From: Ga0074130 sp964499485
GTDB lineage: Bacteria > Pseudomonadota > Gammaproteobacteria > Burkholderiales > Rhodocyclaceae
Length of the DNA stretch: 17,022 nucleotides
Assembly (NCBI GenBank): GCA_964499485.1
Contig: CAZCLF010000033.1
Coordinates: forward strand, 1 to 17,022
Reading direction: 5' to 3'
Under the pieces are notes generated by a model, which was not told where the DNA came from, searched no databases, and worked only from the letters and a program-made list of their open reading frames with translations. The position numbers were made by a program, and so were the translations under genes. Positions 1 through 7,408 of the stretch are shown in pieces (within the stretch, counting starts at the first letter, position 1; each line of letters starts with the position of its first letter).

Positions 1-1
1 G

Positions 2-460
2 GTATCGGGTGTGTCCAGTTTGCTTGACTACGATGTCGTGCTGACCTGCGAACGCATCGAAGGTGGGCGTGATCGCGTGGATATGCAAGTGACTACTGCT
101 GTGACCAGCCTGTGCCCATGCTCCAAGCAAATTTCTGAATACGGCGCGCACAATCAGCGCTCGCACATCAGCATTCGTGCCGAGTTGCTGGGCGATTTGG
201 ATATCGAGTCGCTTGTGCGCATGGCCGAAGAAGAAGCTTCGTGCGAGGTTTTTGGTCTGCTCAAGCGCCCAGATGAAAAGTGGGTGACGGAGCGCGCGTA
301 CGACAATCCCAAGTTCGTCGAGGATCTGGTGCGCGATATCGCCTTGCGCCTGCAGTCTGATGCACGTATTGGTCAGTGGCGTGTGAGCTCGGAGAACTTC
401 GAGTCCATCCACAATCACTCGGCCTATGCCGTGATTGAAGGCAGCAACCTGCGCGCATGA
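2..460 (+). CDS. folE2: GTP cyclohydrolase I, FolE2 type (3' part only)
   Basis: FolE2 (type IB) converts GTP to 7,8-dihydroneopterin triphosphate, the first step of tetrahydrofolate synthesis and, in many bacteria, of queuosine synthesis. It is an alternative to zinc-dependent FolE. The frame is open to the left edge, so the GTG at 11 is probably internal. About 150 residues are present and the family is usually about 260-300, so the N-terminal half lies outside the window. Family signatures visible are Leu-Cys-Pro-Cys-Ser-Lys (Cys codons at 113 and 119) followed by Tyr-Gly-Ala-His-Asn-Gln-Arg-Ser, and near the C-terminus Glu-Ser-Ile-His-Asn-His-Ser-Ala. The Cys of the first motif and the nearby His belong to the metal/active site in characterised FolE2. 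The stop overlaps the start of the next gene by four bases (ATGA at 457-460), which suggests co-translation with the lipid cluster downstream. Identification is secure; the promoter cannot be seen. Confidence 0.93.
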   Translation, partial: VSGVSSLLDYDVVLTCERIEGGRDRVDMQVTTAVTSLCPCSKQISEYGAHNQRSHISIRAELLGDLDIESLVRMAEEEASCEVFGLLKRPDEKWVTERAYDNPKFVEDLVRDIALRLQSDARIGQWRVSSENFESIHNHSAYAVIEGSNLRA

Positions 461-1788
461 AGCCCGGCGAGCTCGAACTCAACAATGCCGCTCGTCCTGG
501 CCGCAAGCAAGTTGCGGTCATTGGCAGCGGTATCTCCGGCCTTGCGACCGCATGGTTGTTACGCGATACCCACAATGTGACGCTGTATGAGGCAGAGCCG
601 CGACTCGGCGGGCACACGCACACGGTCGAGGTCAGCATTGAGGGCTTGACGTTTCCTGTCGATACCGGTTTCTTGGTCTTTAACCGCCGCACCTACCCCA
701 ATCTATGCGCATTGTTCGAACAGATCGGGATTGAGGCCGACGCGAGCGACATGAGTTTTTCGGCGCGTATCGATGGCGAAAATCTGGAGTGGGCCGGCAG
801 CGATCTGAATACGGTATTTGGGCAACGGCGCAATTTATTGCGTCCGGCGTTTATCGGCATGGTGCGCGACATCCTACGCTTCAATCGCGAAACCACCGCG
901 CTCTCTAACAGCATCACTGCAGGTGGCGAATCGCTGGGCGAGTTTCTGGAACGGCGCAAGTTCGGTCGCGCCTTCCGCGATTGGTATCTGTTGCCGATGG
1001 CCGCCGCCATTTGGTCCTGCCCAACCGCCACCATGCTGTCATATCCGCTGGCGACCTTTGTGCGCTTTTGCCACAATCATGGTTTGCTGCAAATCATGAA
1101 CCGCCCCCAATGGCTGTCGGTTAAGGGTGGGGGACGTGAATATGTGCGGCGGCTGGCTGCTGATCTCCCAGATATCCGACTTACGTCACCTGTGATCTCG
1201 GTCGAGCGTGCCGAGGAGGGTGTGTACGTTAGGTCCTCAAATCAGGTTGAGCGCTACGACGAGGTTGTCATGGCAACGCACAGCGATCAAACACTCAAAA
1301 TTCTGGGTGGCTCTATCAGCCTTGCAGAGAATGCTGTCTTGTCGGCGGTGAGCTATCAACCCAATCGGGCGGTGCTGCATACCGATGCCACCCTATTGCC
1401 CCAACGTCGTCGTCTGTGGTCGGCATGGAACTATGCGGCAGGCCCACAGACTGCAGACACTGCACCAGTTGCCGTGTCCTACTTGATCAATATGCTCCAG
1501 CCCTTGCCAGTACAAACGCCTGTAATCGTTTCACTGAATCCTTATCAAGAGCCCGCTGCAGAGAAGGTCATTGCTGAATTTGACTACGCGCACCCAGTGT
1601 TTGATCAAGCAGCGATCACTGCACAGAGCATGCTGCCCGGAATTCAGGGGCGCGATCGTATCTGGTTCTGCGGCGCATGGGGGCGCTACGGCTTCCATGA
1701 AGATGGTTTGCGCTCGGCGATTGCCGTGGCAGAAGGCATGGGCATCAGTGTGCCTTGGCACACGCGTGAGGCGGTGGCGCACTCGTGA
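457..1788 (+). CDS. FAD-dependent amine-oxidase-like oxidoreductase (COG2907 type)
   Basis: A 443-residue flavoprotein of the NAD(P)/FAD-binding amine oxidase group. Residues 19-28 hold the Rossmann motif Val-Ile-Gly-Ser-Gly-Ile-Ser-Gly, followed by an acidic residue ending the second strand (Tyr-Glu-Ala-Glu, 44-47) and the Gly-Gly-His-Thr-His segment (51-55) typical of phytoene desaturase/amine oxidase relatives. The C-terminal FAD segment Cys-Gly-Ala-Trp-Gly-Arg-Tyr-Gly-Phe-His-Glu-Asp-Gly is at 405-417. There is no signal peptide, so it is probably cytosolic or peripheral at the inner membrane. The start is the ATG overlapping the folE2 stop; no good Shine-Dalgarno is seen, which fits translational coupling. 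In other proteobacteria this family sits beside DUF1365 and Cfa-like genes, exactly as here, and is thought to oxidise or desaturate acyl chains. The substrate in this organism is inferred from context, not shown. Confidence 0.85.
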   Translation: MKPGELELNNAARPGRKQVAVIGSGISGLATAWLLRDTHNVTLYEAEPRLGGHTHTVEVSIEGLTFPVDTGFLVFNRRTYPNLCALFEQIGIEADASDMSFSARIDGENLEWAGSDLNTVFGQRRNLLRPAFIGMVRDILRFNRETTALSNSITAGGESLGEFLERRKFGRAFRDWYLLPMAAAIWSCPTATMLSYPLATFVRFCHNHGLLQIMNRPQWLSVKGGGREYVRRLAADLPDIRLTSPVISVERAEEGVYVRSSNQVERYDEVVMATHSDQTLKILGGSISLAENAVLSAVSYQPNRAVLHTDATLLPQRRRLWSAWNYAAGPQTADTAPVAVSYLINMLQPLPVQTPVIVSLNPYQEPAAEKVIAEFDYAHPVFDQAAITAQSMLPGIQGRDRIWFCGAWGRYGFHEDGLRSAIAVAEGMGISVPWHTREAVAHS

Positions 1789-2582
1789 ACGCGTCTTTCA
1801 ATCCGTGGCCGCAAATTGAATCGCAGCTTGCGTGGTGCGAGGGGCGTGTCATGCATGCGCGCAGCGAAACGGCTTTGCATCGCTTCGTCTATCCCATCTG
1901 CTTTATGCGGGTACCCCTTAGCCAGTGGCAAACCACGCGCCGTTGGGCTGGCGTCTTTGGTATCAACCGTGCGGCCTTGTTTTCGTTGCATGCCCGTGAT
2001 CACGGTGCGCGCGATGGTTCGGCGCTCTTGCCATGGTTGCGCGAGCAACTTAAGGGGCAGGGGGTAGAGTTTGCGTTGGGCGAGGTTGTACTGCAGACCT
2101 TTCCGCGACTGTTCGGTTATGTCTTCAATCCCGTCAGCTTCTGGTTTTGTCACGACACTGTCGGTCAGCTACGCGCCGTCTTGTGCGAGGTGAATAACAC
2201 TTTTGGCGAGTCGCATAACTACCTAGTCCGCCATCCTGATCTGCGTCCGATTGTGTCGGGTGATCTGTTGTGTACCGAGAAGGTCTTCCACGTCTCGCCC
2301 TTCTTTCCGGTTGCGGGCGAATACCACTTCCGTTTTCTGGCGCAGGCTGGCCAAGTCGGCGCCCATATTGAGTACCTACAGCACGGCAAGACCACACTGG
2401 TTGCGCATGTAGGAGGGCGGGCTCAGCCGCTCTCAGCCCGCTCGCTGTTGTCAGCAGTACTGCGTTTCCCGTTTATGACCCTCGGCGTTATGTTGAAAAT
2501 TCACTGGCAAGCGGTGCATCTGTGGCGCAAAGGCGCTCGCTTTCATCGCAAGCCAGCCCCACCTCTGGAGAGCATTACATGA
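1785..2582 (+). CDS. DUF1365 family protein
   Basis: A 265-residue soluble protein of the DUF1365 family, whose biochemical function is not established. It is found next to amine-oxidase-like flavoproteins and Cfa-like methyltransferases, so a role in fatty acyl chain modification is inferred. Recognisable family blocks are the N-terminal Gly-Arg-Val-Met-His-Ala-Arg (20-26), the central Gly-Tyr-Val-Phe-Asn-Pro-Val-Ser-Phe-Trp-Phe-Cys-His (111-123), Glu-Val-Asn-Asn-Thr-Phe-Gly-Glu (135-142) and Lys-Val-Phe-His-Val-Ser-Pro-Phe (166-173). The conserved His and Asn residues in these blocks could bind a ligand or metal, but that is a guess. The start is GTG at 1785, chosen because GTGA overlaps the preceding stop and because the family block begins about 20 residues in; no strong ribosome site is visible. 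The C-terminus overlaps the cfa-like gene by four bases. Confidence 0.85.
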   Translation: MNASFNPWPQIESQLAWCEGRVMHARSETALHRFVYPICFMRVPLSQWQTTRRWAGVFGINRAALFSLHARDHGARDGSALLPWLREQLKGQGVEFALGEVVLQTFPRLFGYVFNPVSFWFCHDTVGQLRAVLCEVNNTFGESHNYLVRHPDLRPIVSGDLLCTEKVFHVSPFFPVAGEYHFRFLAQAGQVGAHIEYLQHGKTTLVAHVGGRAQPLSARSLLSAVLRFPFMTLGVMLKIHWQAVHLWRKGARFHRKPAPPLESIT

Positions 2583-3835
2583 ATAGTCGTACTGCCTTAT
2601 GTGGCCAACTCTCTTCCTCATCCTGTCCTGCATCACGTTCGCGCACCGAGGCGGCCGAGATGGTCCTCGCCATGGCGCAAGGCTTGCGCGGTGGCATGGT
2701 CGTGATGCACTTCCCGAATGGCGATGCGGTCGAGCTTGGTGAGGCGGGTACCGCCGATCATCCATTGCCCCGCTATCACTGCAGCGTGCATGACGAAAAT
2801 GTATTCGAGCGTGTGATCGCCCATGGCGATATCGGCTTTGCGGAAGGCTATCTGGCGGGTGAGTGGGATAGTGATCACTTGGGTGATTTGCTCACGCTGC
2901 TGGCAAGCAATCGCGATGTGCTGGCGCGAGCTGTCTATGGCTCCTTCTGGCGCCTGATCGGTCACCGCATCCTGCACCTGCTGCGCAGCAATACCCGTCG
3001 CGGTAGCCGGCGCAACATTGAAGCGCACTACGATCTGGGCAATAACTTTTATACCGAATGGCTGGATCCCAGCATGACGTATTCAAGCGCACTGTTTGCT
3101 CACCCGGATCAGCCGCTGGAAGCTGCACAACTCAACAAGTACCGTAGCCTTCTGCGTGACATGGGCGTGCAGCCAGGTCAGCACATTCTCGAAATTGGTT
3201 GTGGCTGGGGTGGCTTGGCCGAAGTGGCCACCACTGAATTTGGTTGCCGTGTCACCGGCCTTACCCTATCGCCCTCCCAGCTAGCTTTCGCGCAGGCAAG
3301 GGCCAAGGCCAAGGGCTTTGCTGATCGCGCTGAATTTTTGTTGCAGGATTATCGCGATGAACGCGGCAGCTACGATCACATTATCTCGATTGAAATGATC
3401 GAGGCCGTAGGCGAGCGTTACTGGCCAAGCTACTTTGGCCAACTCTCGGCGCGTCTGAAGCCGGGCGGTCGTGTCGGCATTCAAGCTATCACCATTCGTA
3501 ACGACCTGTTTGCACGTTACCGCCGTGGCACGGACTTTATCCAGCGTTATATTTTCCCCGGTGGCATGTTGCCATCGCCTGAGCATGTTGAAGGGCACGC
3601 CGCGCGTGCAGGCTTGCAGCTCGTCGGCGAACACGCTTTTGGTCTCGACTACGCCCGCACCTTGGCACGTTGGCGCGAGGTGTTTGAGCAAAAACTCGAA
3701 CGTGTGCGCGAACTGGGGTTTGATGAGCGCTTTATTCGCATGTGGCGGTTTTATCTGACCTACTGCGAAGCGGGCTTCCGCGCCGGTTCGACTAATGTGC
3801 ATCACTACGTGCTGGCTCATACACCTAAGCAATGA
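2579..3835 (+). CDS. Cyclopropane-fatty-acid-synthase-like SAM methyltransferase
   Basis: A 418-residue class I methyltransferase of the Cfa family (COG2230), expected to methylate unsaturated phospholipid acyl chains using S-adenosylmethionine at the inner membrane. The start is ATG 2579, with GGAG at 2567-2570 upstream and an ATGA overlap with DUF1365. A longer in-frame start at 2522 is unlikely. Visible motifs are Tyr-Asp-Leu-Gly-Asn-Asn-Phe-Tyr (151-158), SAM motif I Ile-Leu-Glu-Ile-Gly-Cys-Gly-Trp-Gly-Gly (203-212), Leu-Leu-Gln-Asp-Tyr-Arg-Asp (254-260), Ile-Glu-Met-Ile-Glu-Ala-Val-Gly (271-278) and Tyr-Ile-Phe-Pro-Gly-Gly (324-329). Compared with E. coli Cfa recalled from memory, the bicarbonate-site Cys139 and His266 positions are Ser170 and about Ala303, while Glu239 and Tyr317 appear kept as Glu275 and Tyr358. 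The product could be a cyclopropane or a methyl-branched acyl chain; methyltransferase class is secure, exact product is not. Confidence 0.88.
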   Translation: MNSRTALCGQLSSSSCPASRSRTEAAEMVLAMAQGLRGGMVVMHFPNGDAVELGEAGTADHPLPRYHCSVHDENVFERVIAHGDIGFAEGYLAGEWDSDHLGDLLTLLASNRDVLARAVYGSFWRLIGHRILHLLRSNTRRGSRRNIEAHYDLGNNFYTEWLDPSMTYSSALFAHPDQPLEAAQLNKYRSLLRDMGVQPGQHILEIGCGWGGLAEVATTEFGCRVTGLTLSPSQLAFAQARAKAKGFADRAEFLLQDYRDERGSYDHIISIEMIEAVGERYWPSYFGQLSARLKPGGRVGIQAITIRNDLFARYRRGTDFIQRYIFPGGMLPSPEHVEGHAARAGLQLVGEHAFGLDYARTLARWREVFEQKLERVRELGFDERFIRMWRFYLTYCEAGFRAGSTNVHHYVLAHTPKQ

Positions 3836-4359
3836 AGACGCTCCTCTTCACAGCACTGCTGGCGCTATCTGTTGCGGCCCATGCCCGCTTGCCGGTGCCG
3901 GTGAGTGATGCTGACCAATGGCGAGTGCAAGGCAGTGGTGAAATGCGCTGGTTTGGTTTTTCAATCTATGGCGCCAAGCTATGGCGCAGCGGTGAGCGTT
4001 GGCAGCAGGACGCGCCGTATGCACTGGAGCTGACGTATCGTCGCACCATCAGTGCCGAGCAGTTGGTAAACACCAGTATCGATGAGATGGTGCGCCTGGG
4101 TGAGAAGGACGAAAAGCGGCTGCAACAGTGGCGTACTGCGCTTGAAAAGGTGTTCCCCTCGGTGCGCGAAGGCGATGTGATTGTTGGACTGCATGAGCCG
4201 GGTAAGGGTGCGCGTTTCTTCTTCAATGGCGCGCCCACGGGCAGCCTCAATGATGCGCGCCTCGCTGCGGCTTTCTTTGCCATCTGGCTAGACCCCCGCA
4301 CCAAGGCGCCCGAGCTGCGCAACCGTTTGTTGGCTGAGGCCGAGTCAGCCCGGCCGTAG
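3832..4359 (+). CDS. Exported chalcone-isomerase-like domain protein
   Basis: A 175-residue protein with a clear Sec signal peptide: Met-Lys-Thr, a hydrophobic stretch at 4-15, and a predicted cleavage site after Ala-His-Ala (16-18). The mature part resembles the bacterial chalcone isomerase-like family (Chalcone_3 type). It has a Gly-Glu-Met-Arg-Trp-Phe-Gly-Phe-Ser-Ile-Tyr-Gly-Ala-Lys-Leu-Trp block at 36-51, a tyrosine-rich strand, and a late Gly-Ala-Arg-Phe-Phe-Phe-Asn-Gly segment around 125-132. Homologues in bacteria are not true chalcone isomerases. The related eukaryotic and bacterial fold includes fatty-acid-binding proteins, so periplasmic lipid binding is a reasonable inference next to a Cfa-like enzyme. 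The ATG overlaps the preceding stop (ATGA, 3832-3835), with only a weak ribosome site. Family assignment is moderately sure; function unknown. Confidence 0.78.
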   Translation: MKTLLFTALLALSVAAHARLPVPVSDADQWRVQGSGEMRWFGFSIYGAKLWRSGERWQQDAPYALELTYRRTISAEQLVNTSIDEMVRLGEKDEKRLQQWRTALEKVFPSVREGDVIVGLHEPGKGARFFFNGAPTGSLNDARLAAAFFAIWLDPRTKAPELRNRLLAEAESARP

Positions 4360-4366
4360 TGCCACG

Positions 4367-5644
4367 ATGACACCCGCTATCCTCGCCCGCGTACCTGTCA
4401 ATCTCGCCTATGCCCTGTTGGGCATGCCGCTGGCCTTTTTCGCCTTGCCGCTGTATGTGCATGTACCGAAACTGTATGCGGATAATTTAGGTATCTCGCT
4501 CGCCGGTGTCGGGGCAGTGTTGCTGGGGGCGCGCTTGCTGGATGCGGTGCTCGATCCTTTGATTGGACGCTGGTGTGATCGTCATCGTCGGCGCAAGCAG
4601 ATGCTCTTGCTTGCGCTGCCACTTTTACTGCTGGGCTGGTTGGTGCTTTTTCTGCCACCTGCTGCAGCGGGGCCATTGTGGTTAGCAGGTGGGCTGGTGC
4701 TTGCCTATGTCGGCTACTCCATCGCCACGATCAATCACCATGCTTGGGGCGCCGAGTTTCCGAGCAATGACGAAGGCCGTTTGCAAGCGACGGCTTGGCG
4801 TGAAGGGGCAGGTCTGTGCGGCATCATGCTCGCAGCCGCCTTGCCCGCTGTGCTCGCACCAACCTTGCCCGAAGGATTGATCTTGCTTGGCTGGCTGTTT
4901 GTGCCATTGATCATCGTGGCAACTGCCTTAATCGTGTGGCGTGTGCCGTCAGTCAATGGCCAAACCACAGTTGCTGATGTCGTCAGTACAAACACTGCAG
5001 CGCCATCAAGCCGGTCGCTGTGGCAGTCTCGCCCGTTTGTTTATTTACTGATGATCTATGCCGTGAACGGCATCGCCGCCGCCGTCCCTGCAACGCTCGT
5101 ACTGTTTTATGTCGCCGATGTGTTGAAGGCCGAGGCATGGAGTGGCGTGTTTCTGCTGCTCTATTTCCTAGCCGGTGCGCTCGCCTTACCGTTTTGGGTC
5201 GGGCTGGCTAATCGTATGGGTCGTTTGTCCAGCTGGTTGATTGCGATGTTGCTCGCCATTGCCAGCTTTGCCGTGACGCCGTGGCTGGGCGCCGGTGACG
5301 TGGCTTGGTTTGCGCTGGTGTGTTTGGCTTCGGGGGTTGCACTGGGTGCCGATCTGGCATTGCCGCCGTCTCTGCTGGCTGAACATGTAGCTTTGCATGG
5401 ACAGGCGGCAACGAGTTATGGCTGGTGGGCCGCCGTGACGAAATTTAATCTCGCGCTGGCGGCAGGTGTGGCCCTACCCTTGGTTGGCGCCATCGGCTAT
5501 GTGCCTGGGCAAGGCGGCAGTGGTATTGCTGGTCTGACCTGGGTGTATGGCGGATTGCCGCTGCTGTTGAAACTCGGCGCCGTACTGCTGTTGCTATACG
5601 CACGGCCCGTGCTTGCATCACTAGAACAAGGAGCTGTCGAATGA
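4367..5644 (+). CDS. MFS transporter, GPH/MelB-like (sugar:cation symporter family fold)
   Basis: A 425-residue polytopic inner-membrane protein with about 12 hydrophobic segments. The cytoplasmic loop between helices 2 and 3 carries Asp-Pro-Leu-Ile-Gly-Arg-Trp-Cys-Asp-Arg-His-Arg-Arg-Arg (63-76), the motif seen in the glycoside-pentoside-hexuronide (GPH, MelB) branch of the major facilitator superfamily. Members in this gene context occur beside Cfa-like and DUF3833 genes, so a lipid or lysophospholipid-like substrate is as plausible as a sugar. MFSD2A-type lysolipid transporters share the MelB fold; this comparison is inference. The ATG lies 7 bases after the previous stop with no clear Shine-Dalgarno, and the 3' end overlaps the lipoprotein gene by four bases. 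Substrate not determinable from sequence. Confidence 0.83.
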   Translation: MTPAILARVPVNLAYALLGMPLAFFALPLYVHVPKLYADNLGISLAGVGAVLLGARLLDAVLDPLIGRWCDRHRRRKQMLLLALPLLLLGWLVLFLPPAAAGPLWLAGGLVLAYVGYSIATINHHAWGAEFPSNDEGRLQATAWREGAGLCGIMLAAALPAVLAPTLPEGLILLGWLFVPLIIVATALIVWRVPSVNGQTTVADVVSTNTAAPSSRSLWQSRPFVYLLMIYAVNGIAAAVPATLVLFYVADVLKAEAWSGVFLLLYFLAGALALPFWVGLANRMGRLSSWLIAMLLAIASFAVTPWLGAGDVAWFALVCLASGVALGADLALPPSLLAEHVALHGQAATSYGWWAAVTKFNLALAAGVALPLVGAIGYVPGQGGSGIAGLTWVYGGLPLLLKLGAVLLLLYARPVLASLEQGAVE

Positions 5645-6177
5645 AAAATTCCCTGAAGCGTTTGTGTTGTCTGCTGTTCGGCTGGATTGGTCTGGCCGGT
5701 TGTGCATCGGTCGATATCGACAAGTACCGCGCAGCGCAGCCGGTGTTGGACCTGAAAACGTATTTCAACGGCACGCTCGATGCGTGGGGTATGTTTCAAG
5801 ATCGTTCCGGTGAAGTGATCAAGCGTTTCCATGTGGTCATTGATGCCAGCTGGAAGGGCGATGTCGGGACGCTCGATGAGCGCTTCACCTACAGCGATGG
5901 CAGTACGCAGCGACGCGTATGGACCCTCACGCGCCAGCCAGACGGTCGCTACATTGGCCGTGCTGACGATGTGGTGGGCGAGGCGATTGGTGAAGTTGCC
6001 GGGAATGCATTGCGCTGGCGCTATGTAATGGCGCTGCCCGTCGATGGCAAGATCTACAACGTGGACTTCGATGACTGGATGTTCCTGATGGATGACAAGG
6101 TTATGCTCAATCGTTCAGCCATGAGCAAGTTTGGTTTCCATCTGGGTGATGTGACGTTGAGCTTCACCAAGCGCTGA
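5641..6177 (+). CDS. DUF3833 family lipoprotein
   Basis: A 178-residue predicted lipoprotein. The N-terminus has basic residues, a hydrophobic core, and a lipobox Leu-Ala-Gly-Cys with the acylated cysteine at position 21; residues 22-24 are Ala-Ser-Val, with no Asp at +2, so outer-membrane sorting is expected by the usual Lol rule. The mature part fits DUF3833: a Leu-Lys-Thr-Tyr-Phe-Asn-Gly-Thr-Leu-Asp-Ala-Trp-Gly block near 37-49, a repeated-strand beta-rich middle, and Trp-Met-Phe-Leu-Met-Asp-Asp-Lys near 146-153. Function is unknown; family members travel with the Cfa-like/SDR cluster. An unusually good ribosome site for this operon, AAGGAG at 5628-5633, sits 7 bases before the ATG, and the start overlaps the MFS stop (ATGA). 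Confidence 0.82.
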   Translation: MKNSLKRLCCLLFGWIGLAGCASVDIDKYRAAQPVLDLKTYFNGTLDAWGMFQDRSGEVIKRFHVVIDASWKGDVGTLDERFTYSDGSTQRRVWTLTRQPDGRYIGRADDVVGEAIGEVAGNALRWRYVMALPVDGKIYNVDFDDWMFLMDDKVMLNRSAMSKFGFHLGDVTLSFTKR

Positions 6178-6178
6178 T

Positions 6179-6973
6179 ATGTCGCTCAACCCGAAAATCA
6201 CTGACTGGCGTGGCCAACGCATATGGTTGCTGGGTGCTTCCAGTGGTATTGGTGCTGAGCTGGCAACTCAGTTAGCGGCTTTAGGCGCGCATGTGGTGCT
6301 GTCAGCACGGCGTGCCGGGGTCCTCGACACGCTACTGCAATCACTGCCGGGCGATGGACATCTGGCGCTGGTGTGTGACGCCTCGGATCAGGCCGCATTG
6401 GTGGCCACAGCCGCGCAGATTCATGCTGCATTGGGCGGGCTTGATCTTGCGGTGTATCTGGCGGGCGACTATGTGCCATTACGTGCGTGGGACTTTACGC
6501 CGCAGCAAGTAAGCCAACTGTGTGAAGTGAATTATCTCGGCGCTGTGAATTTCACCCATGCCGCTTTGCCCTTGCTGCGCCGTGCGCCACCCGGCAAGTC
6601 CGGTGGCTTGGTGCTGGTCTCTAGCGTGGCTGGGTATCGCGGTTTGCCCAAGGCGCTGGGCTATGGCCCAGCCAAGGCTGCACTGATCCATTTTGCCGAG
6701 GATCTGTATCTCGATCTGCATCCGCAAGGCATGGGCGTGTGGGTGGTGAACCCCGGTTTTGTTGCGACGCGCCTCACCGCGCAGAATGATTTCCATATGC
6801 CTGCGCTGATTACGCCGGAGGTGGCAGTTAAGTCGCTACTTTCAGGACTGGCGAGTGGGCGCTTTGATATTCATTTCCCCAAGCGCTTCACCCGTTTCAT
6901 GAAGTTCTTGCGTCTCTTGCCGTATTGCGCATACTTTGCGCTCGTGGGCCGTACTGCCGGCGACAAGGAATAG
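6179..6973 (+). CDS. Short-chain dehydrogenase/reductase
   Basis: A 264-residue classical-type SDR, expected to carry out NAD(P)(H)-dependent oxidation or reduction of a hydroxyl/carbonyl. The cofactor motif Gly-Ala-Ser-Ser-Gly-Ile-Gly is at 19-25, followed by Ser-Ala-Arg-Arg (42-45); the arginines suggest NADPH preference. Asp67-Ala-Ser matches the adenine-pocket aspartate, and Asn118 is the structural catalytic Asn. The catalytic Ser is at 148-149 with Tyr162-Gly-Pro-Ala-Lys166, and Asn-Pro-Gly-Phe follows at 191-194. A C-terminal hydrophobic patch (about 240-256, with Phe-Leu-Arg-Leu-Leu-Pro-Tyr) could associate with the membrane, as in SDRs acting on lipids. The ATG at 6179 begins one base after the lipoprotein stop and has no clear Shine-Dalgarno, so coupling is likely. 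Substrate is unknown; context suggests an acyl-lipid derivative. Confidence 0.87.
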   Translation: MSLNPKITDWRGQRIWLLGASSGIGAELATQLAALGAHVVLSARRAGVLDTLLQSLPGDGHLALVCDASDQAALVATAAQIHAALGGLDLAVYLAGDYVPLRAWDFTPQQVSQLCEVNYLGAVNFTHAALPLLRRAPPGKSGGLVLVSSVAGYRGLPKALGYGPAKAALIHFAEDLYLDLHPQGMGVWVVNPGFVATRLTAQNDFHMPALITPEVAVKSLLSGLASGRFDIHFPKRFTRFMKFLRLLPYCAYFALVGRTAGDKE

Positions 6974-6975
6974 AC

Positions 6976-7401
6976 ATGTCTGTGACACTGGATGCATTAA
7001 TTGCCTTCTACGAGAACCTCACACCTGCGAGCGCGGAGCGCTTTGCTGAGTTCTATACCGAAGATGCTTGGTTTAAAGACCCGTTCAATGAAGTGCAGGG
7101 CATCCCCGGCATACAACGCATCTTTCGCCACATGTTCACGCAGGTGGATGCGCCGCGCTTTCGCGTGATCGAGCGTGTTGTCGATGAGCGTGGTGCCATG
7201 CTGGTATGGACGCTCAGCTTTCATGCGCCCAAACTTGGCAAGGGCGAGCAGGTGATCCGTGGGGTGAGTCATCTGCGCTTCGCTGCGGATGGTCGTGTGA
7301 ATTATCACCGTGACTACTGGGATGCCGCCGAGGAGCTGTATGCCAAAGCTCCCCTGCTGGGGGGGCTGATGCGCTTACTTAAGCGCATCTTGGCTGCCTG
7401 A
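6976..7401 (+). CDS. NTF2/SnoaL-like family protein
   Basis: A 141-residue protein of the nuclear transport factor 2-like (SnoaL-like) superfamily, a cone-shaped alpha+beta fold that binds small hydrophobic ligands or acts as a small isomerase/hydrolase. Visible features are the N-terminal helix with Phe-Ala-Glu-Phe-Tyr-Thr-Glu-Asp-Ala-Trp-Phe-Lys-Asp-Pro-Phe (about 22-36), the Val-Gln-Gly-Ile-Pro-Gly-Ile-Gln block, and the late Tyr-His-Arg-Asp-Tyr-Trp-Asp strand (about 111-117), all usual for the family. The start is ATG 6976 with AAGGAA at 6965-6970; an in-frame ATG at 6925 lies inside the SDR gene and has no ribosome site. It is the last gene of the + strand run. Relatives sit in ECF sigma factor/ChrR lipid clusters together with SDR and Cfa-like genes. 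Ligand unknown. Confidence 0.82.
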   Translation: MSVTLDALIAFYENLTPASAERFAEFYTEDAWFKDPFNEVQGIPGIQRIFRHMFTQVDAPRFRVIERVVDERGAMLVWTLSFHAPKLGKGEQVIRGVSHLRFAADGRVNYHRDYWDAAEELYAKAPLLGGLMRLLKRILAA

Positions 7402-7408
7402 CTTTTTA

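Noticed and set aside
2522..2578. An upstream ATG adding 19 residues to the Cfa-like protein
   Set aside because: ATG 2579 has a GGAG 8 bases upstream and the ATGA overlap repeated throughout this operon; the extension is buried in DUF1365 coding.
3281..3832. A 183-codon open frame on the - strand opposite the Cfa-like gene
   Set aside because: It is fully antisense to a conserved methyltransferase with intact SAM motifs, and its translation has no domain-like features.
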